Below are positions 1 through 8,390 of a stretch of 22,284 nucleotides of DNA, one piece after another. Origin of the DNA: Clostridiaceae bacterium (GTDB taxonomy: Bacteria > Bacillota > Clostridia > DSM-8532); contig DUSJ01000206.1 of NCBI GenBank assembly GCA_012842645.1, forward strand, positions 1 to 22,284, read 5' to 3'. Both the position numbers and the translations under genes were made by a program. The notes beneath the pieces are model-generated. The model made no database searches, had not been told where the DNA came from, and worked only from the letters and a program-made list of their open reading frames with translations. The first letter of the stretch is position 1; each line of letters opens with the position of its first letter.

Positions 1-1883
1 CCGACGACCAGAAAAGTCTTTTAAAGGCGTGCCTCGACCAACTTAACATAAACGAGAAGAATTTCCCGCCAAACTCGGTCCTTGGCGAGATAAGCCGCGC
101 AAAAGACGAACTGATATATCCCGACAGGTTTAAAAGGCTGTATGCCTCCGATTACAGGATGGGCAAAATAGCCGATATCTACGAGCTGTACCAGAAAAGA
201 CTGAAGGCTAATAACGCGCTGGATTTTGATGATATAATCCTTCTGACTATCAAAATACTGTCTGAGTTTCCCGAAGTCCGTGATTATTACGCCAGTAAAT
301 TCCGATACATACTTGTGGACGAGTACCAGGACACCAACACTGCCCAATACATGCTGGTCAGCATGCTTGCCAGCGTGCATGGCAATATTTGCGTGGTCGG
401 GGACGACGACCAGATGATTTATGGCTGGCGGGGAGCCAACATCCGGAATATACTCGATTTTGAAAAGGATTATCCCGACTGCACGGTAATTAAGCTTGAG
501 CAGAACTACAGGTCCACAAAGACCATACTTGAAGCGGCAAACAATGTCATAAGCAACAACAGGGGCCGCAAGTCAAAGAGACTCTGGACCCAAAACGCAA
601 AAGGGACCCCTGTAAAAAGGTATACGGCAAACGACGAACATGACGAAGCCCGCTATGTGGCCGAAACCATAAAAAGCCTTTGCAGTTCGGGCAGAAGCTA
701 CAATGACATAGCTATCCTCTACAGGATCAACGCCCAGTCCCGTGTTTTCGAGGATGAGTTGATGAAGCACGGGATACCTTATAAAATGTATGGAGGGCTG
801 AAATTCTACGCCCGCAGGGAAATCAAGGACGTCATAGCCTGGCTCCGGGTCGTTCAGAACGAAAATGACGACATCAGCCTGAAAAGAATAATCAACGTCC
901 CAAAGAGAGGCATAGGGAAAACCACCCTCGACAGAATAGAACAGTATGCGGCAGCCGAAGAAACAAGCATGTACAGGATTATATCGAGGGCTTCCGAATA
1001 TCCCGACCTCGGCAGGGCAGACAGGAACCTGAAGGATTTTTATGATTTCGTTGAAAAGATGAAGGCCCTGGCCCTGGAGACCGAACTGGTCAAGTTTATT
1101 GAAACGCTGATAGACAAATGCGGTATAATAAAGGAACTTGAAGCCGAGGGGACCGCCGAGGCAATAACAAGGATAGAGAACATAAAGGAGTTTATCTCGG
1201 TGGCCCAGGAGTTTGTCGCCATGGCCGAGGAGAATCCTGACCTTGAAGGTTTCCTGGCCCATATATCGCTGGTTGCCGATATAGATGATAATGAGGAAGT
1301 GGGCAACAGGATAGTCATGATGACTCTTCACAGCGCGAAAGGCCTTGAGTTCCCGGTAGTCTTCATGGTGGGCATGGAGGAAGGATTATTCCCCAGTCAC
1401 AGGTCTGTTTCCGAGGAAGACGAACTGGAAGAGGAGCGCAGGCTGTGCTATGTTGGCATAACCCGGGCCCGGGAAGAGCTGTACCTTACAAACGCAAAAT
1501 ACCGCAGGATCTTCGGAAGCACCGCATATAACCGTGGATCCCGATTTATAGACGAGATACCCGACGAGCTTTTATCGTCGGACGATGGCTACTCCCTGAG
1601 TATGCGGCAGGGAATCACCGGCAGAAGGGCAGACGACCTTTTCCCTTCCGGAAAAGTGCTTGACCTGTCGGACATCAAGGCGAGGATAAAAGAATTCAAC
1701 CGTCTCTCTGCCGGAAGCGAGGGCCCGGTCAATGTAGGGGACAGGGTTCTCCATAAAAAGTTCGGCGAGGGAACCGTGAAAGCCAGGGTCTACGAGGGCG
1801 GCGATTACAGGCTGGATGTCCTTTTTGATCAGTATGGCATGAAGCGGCTGATGGAAAGTTTTGCGAAGCTTAAAAAAATATAA
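1..1883 (+). CDS. pcrA: ATP-dependent DNA helicase PcrA/UvrD, 5'-truncated by the window edge
   Basis: Superfamily 1A 3'-5' DNA helicase, known in this family for nucleotide excision repair and for clearing RNA polymerase and RecA from DNA. The frame is open from base 3; by family comparison roughly 115 N-terminal residues, including the Walker A motif, lie outside the window. Visible in order are motif II DEYQDTN (bases 318-338), VVGDDDQMIYGWRGA (motif III), EQNYRST (motif IV), TLHSAKGLEFPVVF (motif V) and CYVGITRARE (motif VI). The last ~50 residues (starting VGDRVLHKKFGEGTV) match the C-terminal Tudor-like domain that binds RNA polymerase in PcrA/UvrD, which favours PcrA over Rep or RecB-type relatives. 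The gene ends 17 bases before the HAD gene, so it probably heads an operon with the next two genes. No frameshift or missing motif is seen in the visible part. Confidence 0.95.
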   Translation, partial: DDQKSLLKACLDQLNINEKNFPPNSVLGEISRAKDELIYPDRFKRLYASDYRMGKIADIYELYQKRLKANNALDFDDIILLTIKILSEFPEVRDYYASKFRYILVDEYQDTNTAQYMLVSMLASVHGNICVVGDDDQMIYGWRGANIRNILDFEKDYPDCTVIKLEQNYRSTKTILEAANNVISNNRGRKSKRLWTQNAKGTPVKRYTANDEHDEARYVAETIKSLCSSGRSYNDIAILYRINAQSRVFEDELMKHGIPYKMYGGLKFYARREIKDVIAWLRVVQNENDDISLKRIINVPKRGIGKTTLDRIEQYAAAEETSMYRIISRASEYPDLGRADRNLKDFYDFVEKMKALALETELVKFIETLIDKCGIIKELEAEGTAEAITRIENIKEFISVAQEFVAMAEENPDLEGFLAHISLVADIDDNEEVGNRIVMMTLHSAKGLEFPVVFMVGMEEGLFPSHRSVSEEDELEEERRLCYVGITRAREELYLTNAKYRRIFGSTAYNRGSRFIDEIPDELLSSDDGYSLSMRQGITGRRADDLFPSGKVLDLSDIKARIKEFNRLSAGSEGPVNVGDRVLHKKFGEGTVKARVYEGGDYRLDVLFDQYGMKRLMESFAKLKKI

Positions 1884-1900
1884 TTGATATAGGTGAGGCA

Positions 1901-2548
1901 ATGATCAAAGCGTTGATTTTTGATTTGGACGGTGTGCTAATTGACAGCGAGCCTATTCATAGCCAGGTGGTAGTCGACGTCTTAAGGGATGTAGGCGTAA
2001 CTGCCCAGGAAAGCGAAGTATACGATTTTATCGGCGTACGGAACGAAGAGATGTGGGAAACAATGAAAAAGCGCCATGGCATAGAAGAACCGACAGAAAA
2101 GCTTCTTGCCATGCAAAAAGCATATAAGCACGAGAGATTCTTCAATAACAAGCTGACGCCTATCGACGGGGTGCTGGATCTGTTACGGGCGGCCAAAAGG
2201 AAGGGTCTGTCGATCGCGCTGGCCACATCCTCGCCGAGGTATTTCGCCAAATATATTCTGAAGGCTATAAAAGCGGCAGTCTTTTTTGATGACCTGGTGA
2301 CTTCGGATGAAGTATCCAGAGGCAAGCCCGAACCTGAGGTATTCCTGAAAGCTGCCGATGCTGTCGGGGTCTTGCCGGAGGAATGCCTGGTGATCGAGGA
2401 CGCCTATTACGGGGTACTGGCTGCCAAAAGGGCAGGGATGAAGTGCATCGGCTTTAAAAACCCCAATTCCGGCAACCAGGACCTTTCAATGGCTGATTAC
2501 GTGGTAACGTCATTGCGTGATATACATCTGGATGAAATAATTGATTAG
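1901..2548 (+). CDS. HAD-superfamily hydrolase, subfamily IA (beta-phosphoglucomutase/phosphatase-like)
   Basis: Cytoplasmic haloacid-dehalogenase fold enzyme of 215 residues, expected to transfer or hydrolyse a phosphate on a small sugar phosphate or nucleotide; the substrate cannot be read from sequence. Motif I is FDLDGVLIDSE, with nucleophile Asp8 and acid/base Asp10. Motif II is around LATSSPR (residues 107-113), the motif III lysine is in GKPEPEVF (Lys142), and motif IV is IEDAYYG (Glu166, Asp167). The helical cap between residues ~16 and 85 is the small type-1 cap of the beta-phosphoglucomutase/PGP group. The start ATG follows an AGGTGAGG ribosome binding stretch. It lies 17 bases after pcrA and 12 bases before the AAA+ gene, suggesting one transcript. 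A phosphoglycolate phosphatase or pyrophosphatase activity is possible; the family is too promiscuous to choose. Confidence 0.88.
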   Translation: MIKALIFDLDGVLIDSEPIHSQVVVDVLRDVGVTAQESEVYDFIGVRNEEMWETMKKRHGIEEPTEKLLAMQKAYKHERFFNNKLTPIDGVLDLLRAAKRKGLSIALATSSPRYFAKYILKAIKAAVFFDDLVTSDEVSRGKPEPEVFLKAADAVGVLPEECLVIEDAYYGVLAAKRAGMKCIGFKNPNSGNQDLSMADYVVTSLRDIHLDEIID

Positions 2549-2560
2549 CAGGAGAGGTTT

Positions 2561-3658
2561 ATGGTCGACAACGGCGATCCCCTTAAATACGGGAAAAAGT
2601 ACAAAGATGAACTGAATAATCTTCTGGACGAAATGGACATTATCTTAAGGAGAAATCCACTGAAGAATCCCTTAAGAGATGTCTATAACGACCTTTTCGG
2701 CGGTGAAAGGCTTCCGATCATCGACGATACGTCCGGATCCGCCGCGGCGGGCAGCCAGGATACCCAGTTCGATCCCGGGGGCGACGAGTACCGCTTTAAG
2801 GAACCTGAAGAAGAGACTCCCCGGAAAAGCCTTGAAGAGCTCATGGAAGAGCTCAACAGCCTGGTGGGGCTCAAAAAGGTCAAGGAAGACGTCAAATCCC
2901 TTGCCAATACCGTGAAAATAATGAAGATGCGAAAGGAAAGAGGGCTTCCTGAAGTAGACATGTCCCTCCATCTCGTGTTCACAGGCAATCCCGGGACCGG
3001 GAAAACGACGGTTGCAAGACTTCTGGCAGGTATCTACAGGGAGATTGGGGTCCTTTCAAAAGGCCATTTGGTGGAAGTTGACAGGTCAAGGCTGGTAGCC
3101 AAATACGTGGGCCAGACCGCTCCCCAGGTTATGGAAGTGGTAAAGGAAGCCATGGGCGGTGTCCTGTTCATAGATGAGGCCTACTCCCTGGTATCCCGCA
3201 GGGGCGAGAACGACTTCGGCTACGAAGCTGTGGATACCCTGATCAAGGCCATGGAGGATTACCGGGACGACCTGATTGTGATTGTCGCCGGATACCCGGA
3301 CAAGATGGAGGAATTCCTCAATTCCAATCCAGGGCTTCAGTCCCGGTTCAACAAGTATATCAATTTCGACGATTACACCCCCGAAGAGCTTGTGGCCATA
3401 TTTGACAGGATGTGCGAGAAAAACGGCTACAAGCTTACCGAGGGCGCCCATGAAAAAATGAAACAGATGCTCGAGTTCCTGCACGAGACCCGCACCGACA
3501 GCTTTGCCAACGCCCGTACTGTCAGGAACCTCTTTGAGAGGCTTCTGACAATACATGCGGACAGGCTGGCGGCCAAGGAATCGGTAAGCGACGAAGACCT
3601 TGCGCTGATCATCGAGGAAGATCTCGATAAGGTCGAGCTTGGCGATCTCATGCGCTGA
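2561..3658 (+). CDS. SpoVK/CbxX-CfqX family AAA+ ATPase
   Basis: A 365-residue AAA+ ATPase of the CbxX/CfqX group, which includes the Bacillus sporulation protein SpoVK and the rubisco activase CbbX. Residues ~1-90 are a non-conserved N-terminal part ending in an acidic, glycine-rich linker (about 55-90). The ATPase core then follows: LVGLKKVK (101-108), Walker A GNPGTGKTT (142-150), pore-loop motif KYVGQTA (181-187), Walker B VLFIDEAYSL (201-210), and NPGLQSRF with the presumed arginine finger Arg262. Shared strings with SpoVK, as I recall that protein, include VLSKGHL, FIDEAYSL and NPGLQSRF, so a SpoVK-like role in spore maturation is the best guess, but orthology is not proven. The start follows a GGAGAGG site with good spacing. 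The gene is convergent with the ABC permease gene, with a 71-base gap. Confidence 0.85.
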   Translation: MVDNGDPLKYGKKYKDELNNLLDEMDIILRRNPLKNPLRDVYNDLFGGERLPIIDDTSGSAAAGSQDTQFDPGGDEYRFKEPEEETPRKSLEELMEELNSLVGLKKVKEDVKSLANTVKIMKMRKERGLPEVDMSLHLVFTGNPGTGKTTVARLLAGIYREIGVLSKGHLVEVDRSRLVAKYVGQTAPQVMEVVKEAMGGVLFIDEAYSLVSRRGENDFGYEAVDTLIKAMEDYRDDLIVIVAGYPDKMEEFLNSNPGLQSRFNKYINFDDYTPEELVAIFDRMCEKNGYKLTEGAHEKMKQMLEFLHETRTDSFANARTVRNLFERLLTIHADRLAAKESVSDEDLALIIEEDLDKVELGDLMR

Positions 3659-3729
3659 CCGTTCGCCTGTTAAGGTGTCAATAAAGCGGCATGCCTGCAT
3701 GCGGTGTTAAACATCGCTGCGGAGCGGTA

Positions 3730-4893
3730 TTAACTGAAACGTCTCACTTTCCTAATCACGAGTGACAATGCGAAGAAAGCCAGGGCAAAGCACACGATGA
3801 CCGCGGTGTCCGACAAAACAAGCCTGACACTGGATAAATCAAACTGCGTCAGCTGGGCTGCCTGGTTGTTGGCTTTCACGAACCAGTAGGTCGGTGTGAA
3901 GCTTGCTATCCTCAGGGTCGTTTCCCCAAGGAGCTGGGCGGGTACAAAAACACCGCATATGAAGCAGCTTCCCAGCACCACCACGTTGGTAACGGCAGAA
4001 ATGGCCTCGTTTCCTTTTACCACGCTTCCTATCAGGAATCCCATGGCAGTTCCGCAAACTGTGAATACCAGGGAATTCAGGAGTAAATACACGGTGTTCA
4101 TGGTCAACACATTTTCGATGTCGAAGAAGAAGCAAAATGCTATCTGTGTAAGCCATGCCACGCCCGCAAATGTCAGGCTTGCCAGGAAGATCTGCAGGTT
4201 GGCCGCTGTTTCCCTTACCGGGGAGCAGGAAACCCTGTTCCTCAGATCCCTGTTGTTGAAGGCTGCCATAATGGCCGCCATGCCCAGGACCAGTATCGAA
4301 CTCAGCGAATAAGCCATGTAGTTATATGAAAAAACTAAACCGTACACATCGGTCTTGGCAGGAGCAGGCATCAGCTTTACATCAGCTTCCTGCGAAAGAA
4401 CATCGTCAAGGTATTTGACAAGGCTTTCCTGTGTTACATCGCCCATGGTGCTGAGAAAAAACCTGGCAGTATTGAGGTATTGGTCTACCGCGAGGTCAAT
4501 GTATGCGGCTTTTGCCGAGTCGGGGACGCTGTTCTTTTCAAGGTGCACTTCTTCTCCTGCCATGAATTTTTGTGTAAATCCTTCAGGTATACGGAGTATG
4601 TATACGACTTCCCTGAAAAACAGCGCATCCTGCTGGGCTTCCTTTTTGTCAGGAAGGTTGATGAAATTGGCCTGCCTGCCAAGCTCTTTCCTGAGCCCTT
4701 CGATTAGGGGAGTCTCTTCCCCGCTGATGAAGGCGATATTTGCCTTTGTATCCGTGAAATCGTTCCCCGTGTTATTTTGCCTTGAGGAAGAAAGGGTCAC
4801 GACTATCGAAACGCTGAGGTATATAAAGATATAAATCAGCATGACCGGGATATTCTTTTTTATGATTTTCAAACACAGCTTATAGACTTGCAT
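3730..4893 (-). CDS. ABC-2 type transporter permease (second permease of the exporter)
   Basis: Integral membrane subunit of an ABC exporter, 387 residues. One membrane segment lies near the N terminus (about residues 13-35, VMLIYIFIYLSVSIVV), followed by a long hydrophilic domain to about residue 190, expected outside the cell. About five hydrophobic segments fill the C-terminal half, ending with a short basic tail VRKVRRF. This is the ABC-2 membrane architecture with a large extracytoplasmic loop (YhgE/NatB-like layout). The start ATG overlaps the end of the upstream permease gene by 14 bases and has a very strong site AAGGAGGAGG four bases upstream, so translational coupling is likely. It is the last gene of the three-gene minus-strand operon. 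The exported substrate is unknown; a peptide, drug or lipid is typical of the family. Confidence 0.88.
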   Translation of the reverse strand: MQVYKLCLKIIKKNIPVMLIYIFIYLSVSIVVTLSSSRQNNTGNDFTDTKANIAFISGEETPLIEGLRKELGRQANFINLPDKKEAQQDALFFREVVYILRIPEGFTQKFMAGEEVHLEKNSVPDSAKAAYIDLAVDQYLNTARFFLSTMGDVTQESLVKYLDDVLSQEADVKLMPAPAKTDVYGLVFSYNYMAYSLSSILVLGMAAIMAAFNNRDLRNRVSCSPVRETAANLQIFLASLTFAGVAWLTQIAFCFFFDIENVLTMNTVYLLLNSLVFTVCGTAMGFLIGSVVKGNEAISAVTNVVVLGSCFICGVFVPAQLLGETTLRIASFTPTYWFVKANNQAAQLTQFDLSSVRLVLSDTAVIVCFALAFFALSLVIRKVRRFS

Positions 4894-6019
4894 ATTTCCT
4901 CCTCCTTATGAACAGGTAGGTCAATGCGCAGAAAAGAACGGTAATGCATGACAGCGCTCCGATATTGAGAGCATACCTGTTAAGGTTGTCAAAGTAGTAC
5001 AGGCAGTAAAAGGCGTCGGACAGCAAATTGACAGGATTGGTCCAGTAGAGGAATGGCAGGTTTTTGCTTAGTATTATATATTTCATGTCTATATACATCA
5101 TGCCCGCAAGGCAGGAGCCAATCATTGTCACGCCGATAAGGATACCGACTTTTATGCCTTCCGATTTTTTGACCACCGCGCTGACGAAAGCGCCGAAGAA
5201 CACTCCCGTAATGGAACCTATGACTGTCGTCAGCAGCACGTAGCCGGCCCTTGGCCCGAAGTCAATGTTCAGGACATAACGGATAAATGCCAGCAGGATC
5301 ATCATCTCGGACAGATGGATCAGCAATGCCGCGCACGTGCTGGATAAGAATGCTTTCAGCTTATGGACCGGGGCAATATTTATCCTCGCGGCCAGAGGAG
5401 TAATGTCAGCCTGTATGTCGGTGGCTTCGCGCATCCCGAAGAAACTGCCGTACATGCATGCCATTGCGATCAGGGTGTAGAAATAATAGACCAGGTTATC
5501 AGGTTTTCCGCCTGCGGCGGGCGCTTCCTTTACATAATTCTTCCTGTTCCCAAGGCTATCAAAGACTTCCTGGTATATCCGGGGATCGTTTTCAAGCACT
5601 TTTTCCACCGCTCTGAAAGTCTGGGTGTAATTATCAAGGAAACTTTTGATAATGCTCTGGTATATGCCCGATTCATTTACGATAAGCTGGGGCGGGTCAC
5701 CGGCGATTATATAGCCTTTTATTTTGCCATCGTCGAGGAGCTTTCTGGCTTCTTCCCCGGTTGCCAGTGTGAGGTTGAACAACCTGTCATCGCCCCTTGA
5801 GGCTTCCTCAAGGGCCGTTCTGAAAAACTGATTCTCCTGATACCAGGAGTCGTTCACCACGGCTACGTCTATTTCCTGGAACGCCTCTCCTTTCCCGACG
5901 TTTGACAATGACATATAGAAAAACAGGGCCAGGGCGAGAGGGAACATAAAAGTCCAGAACATTGTCTCCCTGTCCCGAAGAAGGCATCTGAGCCTGTTTG
6001 CGAATATATGAACGAACAT
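4880..6019 (-). CDS. ABC-2 type transporter permease (first permease of the exporter)
   Basis: A 379-residue ABC-2 permease with the same plan as its downstream neighbour: a basic N terminus (ANRLRCLLRDRE), a membrane segment at about 18-38 (FMFPLALALFFYMSL), an extracytoplasmic domain to about residue 170, then about five C-terminal membrane segments and a basic tail IRRRKYASL. Start choice: an upstream in-frame GTG at 6028 would add three residues, but that GTG is part of the GAGAGGTG ribosome binding site (6026-6033), which sits six bases before the ATG at 6019, so the ATG is preferred. The gene follows the ATPase gene by 12 bases and overlaps the next permease gene by 14. Two different permeases plus one ATPase suggest a heterodimeric membrane unit, which is inference from gene order. 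Confidence 0.88.
   Translation of the reverse strand: MFVHIFANRLRCLLRDRETMFWTFMFPLALALFFYMSLSNVGKGEAFQEIDVAVVNDSWYQENQFFRTALEEASRGDDRLFNLTLATGEEARKLLDDGKIKGYIIAGDPPQLIVNESGIYQSIIKSFLDNYTQTFRAVEKVLENDPRIYQEVFDSLGNRKNYVKEAPAAGGKPDNLVYYFYTLIAMACMYGSFFGMREATDIQADITPLAARINIAPVHKLKAFLSSTCAALLIHLSEMMILLAFIRYVLNIDFGPRAGYVLLTTVIGSITGVFFGAFVSAVVKKSEGIKVGILIGVTMIGSCLAGMMYIDMKYIILSKNLPFLYWTNPVNLLSDAFYCLYYFDNLNRYALNIGALSCITVLFCALTYLFIRRRKYASL
4894..4907 (-). promoter_or_regulatory. Strong ribosome binding site inside the upstream coding sequence
   Basis: Reading the minus strand, AAGGAGGAGG lies four bases before the ATG of the second permease. The same bases encode the arginine run near the end of the first permease (IRRRKYASL), so the site is made from its coding sequence. 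This fixes the start at 4893 and supports coupled translation of the two permeases. Confidence 0.75.
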
Positions 6020-6031
6020 GGCCTGCACCTC

Positions 6032-6964
6032 TCAATCCCTTAATTCCTTGCCCGTGATCTCAAGGAAAACATCGTTAAGCGTGGGAAGCTCGGAGTATAT
6101 CTTCCCGAACTGGATATTTTCCTTCTTGATGAATTCAAGGACATTTTCGAGATTATTCTTTCCCTTGCTCGATTTGATTACGATGAGCGGCTCGTTATAC
6201 TCGACCGAGACGATGTTCGGAAGCTCCCTCAGCCTTGCGAGCTGTTGCTCCGAAACATCGTAGGATTCCACGGTAATCTTTTCGCCAAGCGAGATCATCG
6301 CTTTCAGTTCTTCCTTGGTTCCCGTGGCTATTGCCTTGCCCTTGTCGATGATCATGATGCGGCTGCAGATCTGCTCCACTTCCTCCATGTAATGGGAAGT
6401 GTATATGACAGTGGCGCCATTGCTGTTAAGTTCTTTAATTCCTTCAAGGATCCTGTTGCGGCTCTGGGGATCGACGGCCACCGTGGGTTCGTCCAGTATT
6501 ATCAGCTTTGGCTTATGGGCGATGCCGCATGCTATGTTCAGCCTTCTCAGAAGGCCGCCGCTTAGTTTTTTGGGGCGGAAATTCCTGTATTCGCCCAGGT
6601 CCACGAACTCTATGGCCTCTTCGACGTATTTTTTCTTAAGAGCCTTGTCTTTTATGTAAAGCCCGCAGAAATAGTCGATATTCTCGTAAACGGTCAGCTC
6701 GTTGTAGACAGCCACGTTCTGCATGACTATCCCGATATCCTGCTTAATATGGTAGGATTCCGGGGTCATGGGTTCGCCGAACACTTCGATCTCGCCCTTG
6801 TCATACTTAAGCAGCGCAAGGATACAGTTGATCGCGGTGGTCTTGCCCGAGCCGTTGGGGCCCAAAAGACCGAATATCTCTCCTTCTTTTATGGAAAATG
6901 AAAGATGGTCCAGCGCTATAAGATCGCCGTATCGTTTTACCAGGTTGCTTACTTTAACCACCAT
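6032..6964 (-). CDS. ABC transporter ATP-binding protein (ABC-2 exporter)
   Basis: Cytoplasmic ATPase subunit, 310 residues, powering the two permeases encoded downstream. Motifs: Walker A GPNGSGKTT (35-43), Q-loop glutamine in GIVMQN (82), signature LSGGL (134-138, with Leu where Gln or Met is usual), Walker B LIILDEP (154-160), D-loop VAVD (162-165) and switch His191 in YTSHYMEE. The ~90 residues after the nucleotide-binding domain form the C-terminal accessory region common in drug- and bacteriocin-export ATPases of the CcmA/NatA group. A GGAGG site precedes the ATG by eight bases. It is the first gene of the exporter operon, transcribed divergently from the histidine kinase/response regulator pair, an arrangement typical of exporters induced through a dedicated two-component system. 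Confidence 0.93.
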   Translation of the reverse strand: MVVKVSNLVKRYGDLIALDHLSFSIKEGEIFGLLGPNGSGKTTAINCILALLKYDKGEIEVFGEPMTPESYHIKQDIGIVMQNVAVYNELTVYENIDYFCGLYIKDKALKKKYVEEAIEFVDLGEYRNFRPKKLSGGLLRRLNIACGIAHKPKLIILDEPTVAVDPQSRNRILEGIKELNSNGATVIYTSHYMEEVEQICSRIMIIDKGKAIATGTKEELKAMISLGEKITVESYDVSEQQLARLRELPNIVSVEYNEPLIVIKSSKGKNNLENVLEFIKKENIQFGKIYSELPTLNDVFLEITGKELRD

Positions 6965-7047
6965 ATGAAAACCTCCGCTATTTTTCCTACGTTTATGATA
7001 CCTGCTGTACGACCGGCTTATTAGTGTAATGAATCACAACCTCACCA

Positions 7048-7059
7048 TGACAAATGTCA
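7048..7059. promoter_or_regulatory. Candidate operator: inverted repeat TGACAAATGTCA
   Basis: Two TGACA/TGTCA half-sites separated by AA, lying in the divergent region upstream of the ABC operon. NarL-family regulators such as the one encoded at 8387-9013 bind short inverted repeats, so this is a plausible target for autoregulation or exporter induction. The link is positional only, and a 12-base palindrome can occur by chance. Confidence 0.3.
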
Positions 7060-7075
7060 CAAAATGAATGAGAAT

Positions 7076-7124
7076 GAGTATTGGGGACGGAGGTTTTTGC
7101 TCATTTTGAGTATAGGGGACAGGT
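7076..7124 (-). repeat. GTCCCC-type dispersed repeat, inverted copy left of the two-component genes
   Basis: Read on the minus strand this 49-base copy starts ACCTGTCCCC, continues through ACTCAAAATGAG, and ends GTCCCCAATACTC. It aligns without gaps to 9026-9074 on the plus strand, with 40 of 49 positions identical by hand count. The two copies therefore face each other across the kinase and regulator genes. The form (a small palindrome flanked by GTCCCC motifs) resembles the repetitive extragenic elements associated with IS200/Y1-type transposases in many genomes; no transposase gene is present here. Confidence 0.7.
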
Positions 7125-7313
7125 GATCGGGATGTTGTAAACCCTGGATCGTATATGTTATTGTATGATTACAGTCTGTACCGACAAACGACAGATAAGA
7201 ATGCGATTTCTATGAACGGCACGGCTTTGGGCTTGTTGAGGTTAAAGCATTTTCAGTGATTGATATACAGCGTTGTACAAATATACCATGCCCTACTTAA
7301 AGGGAATCTGGCC

Positions 7314-8390
7314 ATGGCAGGGAGATTATTATTGCAAAAATACGCCGGTTTGATCGATAAGCTGATCCTGTTCATATGCTGCCTGACCGTATGTTTTATC
7401 CAGCAGGAACTGGAGGTCCATGCCGCGTCAGTGCTTATCAGCTTCATAATTGGCTGCCTTCTGAGCTATTTCGACGACTGCGTGACAAAAACATTCCTTA
7501 CGGTTGGATTTGCCGTCCTCTCGATTTTCTTTGAAGAGTTCGTGTTTTTCCTTCCGCTGATTTCGTTCGATATGCTTTTCCACAGGTTCCAGGCCTGGAA
7601 TCTGCTTGCCGTTGTGCCAACAATCAGTTTTTTTATTGGAAAGAGCGTCATTTTGCCTGCGATAGTCTGCATAATGATCGTTTTATCAGTATTGTTAAGG
7701 ATCAGGACTGAGACGGCGCGGAAAATGGAAAGCATGTACAGGGAGCTGAGCGATAACGCAAGGGAAATGTCCATTCAACTGGAAAAACAGGACAATGACT
7801 TGACCCTTGCCGCGCTGAACGAACGAAACCGTATAGCAAGGGAGATCCACGACAACGTTGGTCACCTGCTGTCCAGCGCCATTCTTCAGGCCGGGGCGCT
7901 GAAGACCCTGAACAGGGACGACAGGCTGAACTACAATATACAATCCCTGCACGAAACGCTTACCCAGGCCATGAACAATATAAGAAAAAGCGTCCATGAG
8001 CTGTATGACGAATCGATCGACCTGGACGCGAGACTCAGGGAGATCATCAGTAAATTTACTTTCTGTGATGTGGTTTATAATTATAACATTGACGGCAATC
8101 CGGGCAAGAAGATCAAGTATGCTTTCATATCAATCCTGCAGGAAGCCCTGACCAACGTAATGAACCACTCGGACGCAACCGAAGTGAAAGTAGCGCTTAA
8201 TGAGCATCCTGCCATGTACCAGCTGATAGTCAAGGACAACGGTAAAGTGAAAAAATTCGATCCCAACGACGGCCTTGGCATCAGGAGCATGATCGAAAGG
8301 GTCCGCTCACTGAACGGCAACATAAACATATCGACTGACAATGGCTTTGAGATATTCATTTCCATACCCAGGGAGGGTAATGAAAGATGA
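7314..8390 (+). CDS. Sensor histidine kinase, HisKA_3 (NarX/LiaS-type)
   Basis: Membrane sensor kinase partnering the regulator encoded next. The first ~130 residues are hydrophobic, with about four to five membrane segments and almost no extracytoplasmic domain, so it may sense the membrane itself or the transporter. A coiled linker (MESMYRELSDNAREM) leads to the dimerisation domain with the phospho-accepting histidine in AREIHDNVGH (His179 from this start). An HATPase_c domain follows, with N-box LQEALTNVMNH and G-box DGLGIRSM. The ATG at 7314 has an AAGGGA stretch upstream. An in-frame TTG at 7260 would add 18 residues but lacks a clear ribosome binding site, so the shorter 358-residue form is preferred, not certain. 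The stop overlaps the regulator start (ATGA). The pairing with a divergent ABC-2 exporter resembles Bacillus YvfTU with YvfRS; this is analogy, not proven orthology. Confidence 0.9.
   Translation: MAGRLLLQKYAGLIDKLILFICCLTVCFIQQELEVHAASVLISFIIGCLLSYFDDCVTKTFLTVGFAVLSIFFEEFVFFLPLISFDMLFHRFQAWNLLAVVPTISFFIGKSVILPAIVCIMIVLSVLLRIRTETARKMESMYRELSDNAREMSIQLEKQDNDLTLAALNERNRIAREIHDNVGHLLSSAILQAGALKTLNRDDRLNYNIQSLHETLTQAMNNIRKSVHELYDESIDLDARLREIISKFTFCDVVYNYNIDGNPGKKIKYAFISILQEALTNVMNHSDATEVKVALNEHPAMYQLIVKDNGKVKKFDPNDGLGIRSMIERVRSLNGNINISTDNGFEIFISIPREGNER

Larger units (their letters stand above)
6965..7313. other. Divergent intergenic region between exporter operon and two-component genes
   Basis: No gene is seen in this 349-base stretch. 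It should hold the promoters of both the ABC operon (leftward) and the kinase/regulator pair (rightward). I see an inverted repeat TGACAAATGTCA (7048-7059) and one 49-base copy of the GTCCCC repeat (7076-7124, minus orientation). A weak rightward promoter candidate has TTGTAA at 7135-7140, an 18-base spacer and TATTGT at 7159-7164 preceded by TGT. No leftward promoter is convincing by eye. Confidence 0.5.

Noticed and set aside
573..1331. 252-codon minus-strand open frame inside pcrA
   Set aside because: It overlaps well-conserved helicase motifs on the other strand and its translation has no recognisable domain; it is a shadow frame.
3659..3729. Terminator between the convergent AAA+ and permease genes
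   Set aside because: Short palindromes such as GCATGC repeated twice are present, but there is no stable stem with a T-run.
6020..6028. GTG start at 6028 for the first permease
   Set aside because: The GTG is part of the GAGAGGTG ribosome binding site that serves the ATG at 6019.
7212..7259. 15-codon open frame (MNGTALGLLRLKHFQ) before the kinase as a leader peptide
   Set aside because: It has no ribosome binding site and no attenuator structure after it.
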